Assembly: GCF_023065955.2 (NCBI RefSeq)
Contig: NW_026623100.1
Location: forward strand, 11,943,001-12,007,000
DNA: 64,000 bases
Direction of reading: 5' to 3'
Source: Ursus arctos
Taxonomy: Eukaryota > Chordata > Mammalia > Carnivora > Ursidae
Shown: positions 43,710-64,000 of the stretch, piece by piece
Position numbering within the stretch: position 1 is the first letter of the stretch
Layout of the letters: each line of letters opens with the position of its first letter
Notes under the pieces: model-generated
Database searches by the model: none
What the model saw: only the letters and a program-made list of their open reading frames with translations
Told to the model about the DNA's origin: nothing
Program-made: the position numbers and the translations under genes

Positions 43710-45050
43710 AGAGATGATTGTAAAGTATGTTTCCCACCTGGGTTTGCTCTTAGAGTTCCTTGGGAAGTTTCTAAGTGAGCATGCCATTGTTCTTTGGCCT
43801 TCATTCCCACCGGTCCCAGATAAGGGACCCAAATTCCTTTGAAAAAGGTTCCAGAAATCCTCCTCCCTCCCTATCCAATCTGCAATCCTGCATCTCTGTG
43901 ACGCCCCAGTTTCTACACAGTTGAAGAACTGTAGAAGGTCAATATGGGCAAACCAGAAGAAAAACATAAATGCCTTCTTGTTCCCCATTCTCTAAAACCC
44001 CATAGCTGAGAAGAGCAAAAAAGCAAAGAGGTGAAATGTTTCAGAGATACAAGAAAAACTGGTGTTTTTGTTTTTTTGTGTGTTTTGGTTTTTTTTAAAG
44101 AAAGGGGATGAGGGCCTACCTGCTCCATTACCAACCCTTCCCTCCCTTGGTGCTCTCCGTGCAAATGCCAGCCATCCAGCTCTCCACGGAGGCCTAGAAG
44201 AAGGTCTAATGGCTGGTTCCTCTCCCTGGGATCCAGCAACCAAGAAGGGATTAGGGGCAGCACACCCCTTCCTCCCATGTATGACCTCTGTTCTTCAAAC
44301 ACAGAAGTGACAATACTGTTAGTGGCAACTAAGCAAGACAGGGAGGCAGGAGGAGGCCTCCGCAGTGCCACCGGGGGCCAGCTTGCTCGCTCAGGGCTCT
44401 GAGCGCAGGGCTCAGAGAAGCAACCTCCACAGGAGGGAGCAGGACAGTGGGACATACTGGGGCGGGGGGGGGGGGGGGGGTCATTGAGCTTCAAGGTTCA
44501 GCACATGGGACAGGCTGGGACGTGTGCTCTGAAACATGGCATTGTAAGGGAAGCCAAATAGTTCACTGTGGCCAAGGATGTGAACCCCCAGCCAAAACCA
44601 GTGCTCCTGGTTTGCTCAGAAAGTGCTGCCGGCAGCAGAAGGTTGCAAATTGAAAGCGAAGCGAGTACAGGTCACAGCCCCGTAAAGGCAGTAATCGTGC
44701 ACTCACATCATGGCTTGGCCCAAAGAGGTATAAATACACTGCACTGTCGTCACAGGGAGAAGGCTGGGTCCTGGGGACCGGAGATGACAGTGTCCTTTTC
44801 ATTCCCTTCAGAAGCAGGCCTGGAGGGCTGTGCCCCAACTGACCCCCATTTCCGAAAGGAGGGTACGGCCTGCTGAAGGCTCCTGGCACTGAGGTCTGGT
44901 TCTGAGGACAGCCCAGGACCCACATCTATAAGGGCCATCTAAAACGTGGCCTGGAGGGGATGGGGACAGGCTGACAGGACGCTACTCCTCGGCTCTCCAG
45001 TTCCCCACGTGCTTGTCCATTCCCCAGACCTGGGGCTGCCTGGCAAGCAG
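43710..45050 (-). other. CNNM3: Probable CNNM3 3' UTR (extent unknown)
   Basis: Sequence past the CNNM3 stop is mostly repeat-free. It includes a long G-tract on the plus strand near 44461-44480. I found no canonical poly(A) hexamer on the minus strand down to about 43710. A weak ATTAAA candidate lies at 43562-43567, within SINE-tail sequence. Confidence 0.4.
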
Positions 45051-59510
<14,460 letters not shown>

Positions 59511-61208
59511 CGCCTGCTGCCCCCTCTCGGCCTCCCGCGCAGCCTACCCCTCCGCCTCCCCCGGACCAATCGTCGCTACCCTTGGCGCCTCCTCCGCCAA
59601 TAGGCGGCGGACGAGGGCGGGCCCCAGGGTCGGACTAGGCTGCGCCGGGGAGTAAACAAGCGGCGGCGCGATCCCGGGGCGGGCCGGGGGCGTGGGGCTC
59701 TCGGCTCCGCGGGGCTCGGCCGTGACTCCCAGGGCGAGAAGTGGCCAGCGCCTGGACGCGCGGAGCGGCGAGCCGGGCGTCCAGTTCCCACAGGCCGTGC
59801 CGGCGCACCCGGAGGCCGCACTTGTGCTCCGGAAAGTCCCTGACTCAGGGCGCGGAGCGGTGCGGCTTGCAGGCAGAGATTTCAAGTGTGTGGCAGACGT
59901 ACCGTTTCTTAGGGAAGGGCCCCGTGAACCACTGGCCTAGGGACAAGGAGAGCCAAAAGAACGGTGACCGAACGTTGGGAAGCTCAAGTTTCTTGAAGAT
60001 TGCGCCTGACCGTGCTATAGGTCTGGGGACGTCAGACACAGCCCTTAGCCTTCAAGGAATATGCATTCCTGCCAGGGAGAACGATGGTAATTATGTAAAC
60101 ACACGAAATCACCACCTCATTGGACCCTCATAGCTGCTTTCACAGGAGAAAAAGTGAAGGATGACTTCGCATGGATGGATTTCAACACGACCTGCCTAAT
60201 ACCCTGGTCACCATCCCAGCCACGTTAGCAGAGGGCAGCTCTGTCAGAAATTACCGTGACCTGGTCACTCCACTTCTAGCAGATAATCCTTGGGAAACCA
60301 TTTCCTCGGGAACGACAAGAACTACTCAAGAGGATCCTTACTAGAGAGTTATTTTAGAAGACAATATGGTTCCTTGACAGGATGGAATGTTTTTCACCCA
60401 TTGTGTACGATCTCTATATGATTGGAAGGAAATAGACAAAACTGAACAAGGCTTTTCTACAGGGATCCAGATTGTTTTTGTATTTTCTTTACATTTTTAT
60501 GTATTTTCAAATTACCTAACAAAAGTAGATTTTTGATAAGGGTGCTCGTATACATGTCTTTTAAAATCTTCATAAGATATCTATGGAAATACATTTGCTA
60601 GGTCATGAAAGTAATAAAAAGTATAGGCACTGTGGCCACAATTAAGTAAAATGTGTGGAAGGCAATGTGCAAAAATGAGCAAATCCATGGCAAATGACCA
60701 AAAGAAAAAATACTTTGTGGAAAAACTCTTCAAAGGATGCTAAGAATGTCTCTTCAACATTGTAAATTCAGCCCTGTGAGTAGGCCAACCAAATCTCCAT
60801 GTTTTCAGTTTTTATCTAGAGGGTGCTATATGCCTTACTGCAGATTACAGAATAAGCCACCAGCAGAAGCAATAATGACACTTCTGAGCCTTTCCACTGA
60901 TCAGCATGCCTCCTTTGAAGAAAAAAAAACTATGGATTCAGCCCCTTTAGTTCACACTTCCGTCTCCAAGTCCAGGTAAAATGCTGACATTGAAATAGAA
61001 TGGACGACATACTTGAAAGTTATGTGCCTGAAAAATTATTAATTAGCAAAGAACAGTTCCAGAGCAAAAACAGGAAAAACTCCTTATGGATCTGGTCTTA
61101 GGTGCCCTTGGAAAACAACTGATAATTCATTTTTTGGAGAAAATCTTTGGGTAGGACAATTGGATTGCACTTGGAAACACAAATGGTCATTTAAACTGTG
61201 GATACCCA

Positions 61209-61398
61209 GGGGCGCCTGGGTGGTACAGCGGTTAAGCGTCTGCCTTCGGCTCAGGGCGTGATCCCGGCATTGTGGGATCGAGCCCCACATCAGGCTCCTC
61301 CGCTATGAGCCTGCTTCTTCCTCTCCCACTCCCCCTGCTTGTGTTCCCTCTCTCGCTGGCTGTCTCTATCTCTGTCAAATAAATAATAAAATAAAATC
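61209..61398 (+). mobile_element. Carnivore SINE, young full-length copy
   Basis: The head ggcgcctgggtggtacagcg, the full pyrimidine-rich segment and an (AAAT)n AAAATC tail are present. A perfect 19-bp target duplication, tttaaactgtggataccca, lies at 61190-61208 and 61399-61417. Confidence 0.95.
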
Positions 61399-61844
61399 TT
61401 TAAACTGTGGATACCCAAAAACAAAGAATCCAGTAGGGCGAGGCTGTTCAAGGAGCAATTTTCTCTTAACAATAGAGGCCTCAACAGTTCTTCTCCAGCT
61501 TCTTTCTTCATTGGCTCTGCGCCATTTTTTACCCTCATCCCCTGGGTTGTCATTGCATCAATGGAGACACATGCCACTTGACCTTCAGGTCCCTCATTGA
61601 CCTCCCTGGGCTATTTTCCTTACTGCTCATTTGGTTCAAGACATTTCCAGCTCATCTAAATACTTGGAGTTTTAAACTCATAACTATTGTGACTTCACTG
61701 GCTAACCTGCTTATTTCTCAAGTCTGCAAGTGTTACTTACTCCAGCTGGTATTCCTCAACCATCTTGACTAGGTTGGGTCAAGGTTATGGGAGCAATGTG
61801 CTCTTCCCTAATAGCATCCAGTACTTACCTTTTTGTAACACCCA

Positions 61845-62120
61845 TTCATTCGTTCATTCATTCAACAAGTATTTCCTGCATTGAGTGCCTGCAATGTACC
61901 ATGTACCATTGGGAATGAGAAAGGCCCTGCCCTGCCAGAGCTTAGGTTCTAGCGTGGGAACAACAGACAATATATAAATCCTCATTTTAATATCTGACAA
62001 CAAGTGCTATGGAGAAAAACAAAGGAAGATGAGGAAATGGACAGAGGGATTGGGGCCATGCTGTTTTTGATGCGCCGACCAGGGAAGTCTTCTCCAAGGA
62101 GGTGACATTTGAACGGAAGC
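61845..62120 (+). repeat. Ancient interspersed repeat
   Basis: ttcaacaagtatttcctgca, gccctgccctgccagagctt, caacaagtgctatggagaaa and ccaaggaggtgacatttgaa follow a very common old mammalian repeat. I do not assign the family. Confidence 0.6.
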
Positions 62121-63005
62121 TTAGATGAAGTGGGGGGTGAGCCTCACGAAGACTTGGGAGAAGAGTGTTCCATGTGGAGGAGACATGAAATCAAAAGGTC
62201 CTGGTGTGACTGTCTCCCTCAGAGACTCTTCCTCACTACACTCACTGAGGGGTTGGGGGCACCTGGCATGTAGCAGGGGCTTACCCATGTGGAGACCATA
62301 TGGTCAGATGAAATTTATTCTCATGTCCACCTGTACACCAGCTTTTGCATCTGTTATTTTATCTGCAATGGCCTTTTTTCTCTCTAAGTGCATCCCTTTT
62401 TTTAAACATTAGCCCCAATTTGTCTGCTCTGGTAAGCCTGGCTTGCTTGGGCCCCTGCCCTAGCACATTTGATCACACACCGTAGCCACAGGACCTATGG
62501 GCACCGCACGAGTCTGCACAGCAGACACCTCAGGAGTGGATGCAGTGACGTGACTCTCAGGTGGGCTCTTCAGGGGCTGAGCTGTCCAACTTTGAGACCA
62601 CCGCCAGCTCACGAGCAAAAACAAAAAGGCAACTGCATGTTATGAAACAAGGCGATCACACTGTTGGATCAAGCTCCCTTCTCCACCCCCCAGTGGGGAG
62701 AGGAGGGGCCACCTGCCTCCTCCAGTACCTGCAGGCAGAAGACTATGGTGTCCATTTTTACAAATTCCTAATTGTGGCAGTTGAGCACACTTGCCCCGTC
62801 CATCTAACAGCAGCTGCCACTCTCTAGCTCCTGGGACAACAGCCTTGATTATATATATTTTGTAAATTTCATTTCTGCTTCCTTTTTACTGTTACACAGT
62901 CCCAGAATACTTGCCCCTTGCCCTGTCATAGGTGACAGCCAACCACAGCCACTATCTCTATGACAGGTACTGAATACTGACAGAACTCACACAGGCAAAC
63001 TGTAG

Positions 63006-64000
63006 ACTCACCAAGACTTCATATTTCATTTTTTATTACCAATCAAAAATAAATTCCATATATTGTTTAGCAAATATTATCATTGTCTTGTGACAAAAGA
63101 CACAAGAGTCATAACAACAAAACTCCCCGAGAGTCAAACTCATAACAATGCCAAAATAAATCACAAAAATATACAAATTAAAATCTTATGCAAAATAAAT
63201 ATGAGTTATTCGCTACGGTGGCTGTGACTTGCCTACCCATTTGGAGGCCATTTGCAACTGTCTCCCTCACATGGGAAGACACGCAGGGGTGGGTCAGTTC
63301 CAGGGTACGGCTCGGCCCAGGAACCAGAGGTTGGAATAGGAAGTGAAAAATTGCACTGGGAGGAGGAAGTCATCGGACCAGTAATATTTGGAAATAATTA
63401 TGACCCTCTGCAAGAAGTGATTGTAAGTGGGGAAAGGGAGGGGTTGAGGGACCATCTGTTGGTAGTAACTGTGTGTGCAAAGAGGTAGCTGTGGGAGTGT
63501 GTGCACCTGCTCCTTTTACTTCACACACTCACTTGGTTCAGGCCAATGGGGTCTGCTCCACCTGGCACTCAGATCTCTCAGGAACACAGCTTTGCAAGCT
63601 CCCGTGTGGACTCAGAAAGCAAGCTGCTCCTGTAGAAAACTGAGGGGTTTCCCCCAACAGGGAATAAAAGCACTGGTGTTCTTTTTCCTCATGACTGAGA
63701 ACCCATGGGTGTCACCACCTTCTCTCCAGACTTGGGGGAATAAATTCTGTGACTAGGGAAGACTTCAGAACTGGCCAGGGGCAAGTATAGTTGGTGCAGA
63801 CACCTTCTGGTCCCAAGAGTTAGGATTCTCCAGGCACCTGAAGAACAGAGCACTTGGGGTGACAGAAGTCACTGGCTGAGGAGAGGGTCAATAAATACTA
63901 CTTAGGTGGAAGGTGTGCAGAGTCTCCCTCGCCTGATCTTGGGCCCCCAGCAACTGTTCCACCCGACAAAAGGGCCAACGTGGCCCTTAGTCCCACAGCC
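63006..64000 (-). other. CNNM4: Probable 3' UTR of CNNM4 (partial)
   Basis: On the minus strand a canonical AATAAA (TTTATT on the plus strand at 63032-63037) follows about 1 kb of repeat-free sequence that runs off the right edge. In the known mammalian order CNNM4 lies directly upstream of CNNM3 in the same orientation, so its 3' end is expected here. No coding sequence is visible, so the assignment is by synteny and the poly(A) signal only. Confidence 0.5.
63032..63037 (-). terminator. CNNM4: Polyadenylation signal, probably CNNM4
   Basis: AATAAA read on the minus strand, in A/T-rich context. It marks the likely end of the upstream minus-strand neighbour of CNNM3. Confidence 0.5.

Larger units (their letters stand above)
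59780..63005. other. CNNM3-CNNM4 intergenic region
   Basis: No gene is recognised. It contains a young SINE (61209-61398), an old interspersed repeat (61845-62120) and otherwise A+T-rich unassigned DNA. Confidence 0.6.

Overview
This is a window of mammalian nuclear DNA, most likely from a caniform carnivore of the bear/seal type. It has spliced vertebrate genes with GT-AG introns, three CpG islands, and about two dozen tRNA-Lys-derived carnivore SINEs (CAN-SINE/SINEC, beginning ggggcgcctgggtgg and ending in (AAAT)n AAAATCTT). There are also older mammalian MIR, L2, L1, MER20, MER5A and Tigger fragments. Species assignment is inference from SINE style. There are no bacterial, viral or CRISPR features.

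Gene order from left to right is FAM178B (3' end only, +), SEMA4C (complete, +), ANKRD39 (complete, +), ANKRD23 (complete, +), CNNM3 (complete, -) and probably the 3' UTR of CNNM4 (- strand, running off the right edge). This is the order I know from human 2q11.2, viewed in reverse orientation. I rebuilt every coding exon by hand from splice sites and reading phase. The lengths are SEMA4C 833 aa in 14 coding exons, ANKRD39 183 aa in 4, ANKRD23 306 aa in 9, and CNNM3 751 aa in 8. All introns are GT-AG and all phases close.

Region by region: 1-5.9 kb holds FAM178B intron and its last three exons. 5.9-10.4 kb is intergenic. 10.4-20.4 kb is SEMA4C, with a CpG-island promoter, untranslated first exon and AATAAA at 20409. 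21.4-32.5 kb is ANKRD39, whose long introns are full of transposon copies. 34.7-40.4 kb is ANKRD23, with a TATA-box promoter and one ankyrin repeat per 99-bp exon. 40.6-43.7 kb is an L1 remnant with SINEs inside it. 45-59.5 kb is CNNM3, convergent with ANKRD23, and its CpG-island promoter lies at 58.1-59.8 kb. 59.8-63.0 kb is intergenic, followed by the probable CNNM4 3' UTR.

The genes are neighbours but do not form a pathway. SEMA4C is a membrane guidance ligand, CNNM3 (and CNNM4) are magnesium-homeostasis membrane proteins, ANKRD23 is a titin-associated muscle stress protein, and ANKRD39 and FAM178B are poorly characterised.

I found no undescribed multi-gene system. The most notable points are a 39-residue tandem duplication in the CNNM3 extracellular region, which explains most of its extra length over the human protein as I remember it, and a CNNM3 intron of 366 bp that is open and in frame with both flanking exons. 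Others are a Tigger1-like element that appears to have lost its transposase region between short direct repeats, and several young SINE insertions with long perfect target-site duplications.
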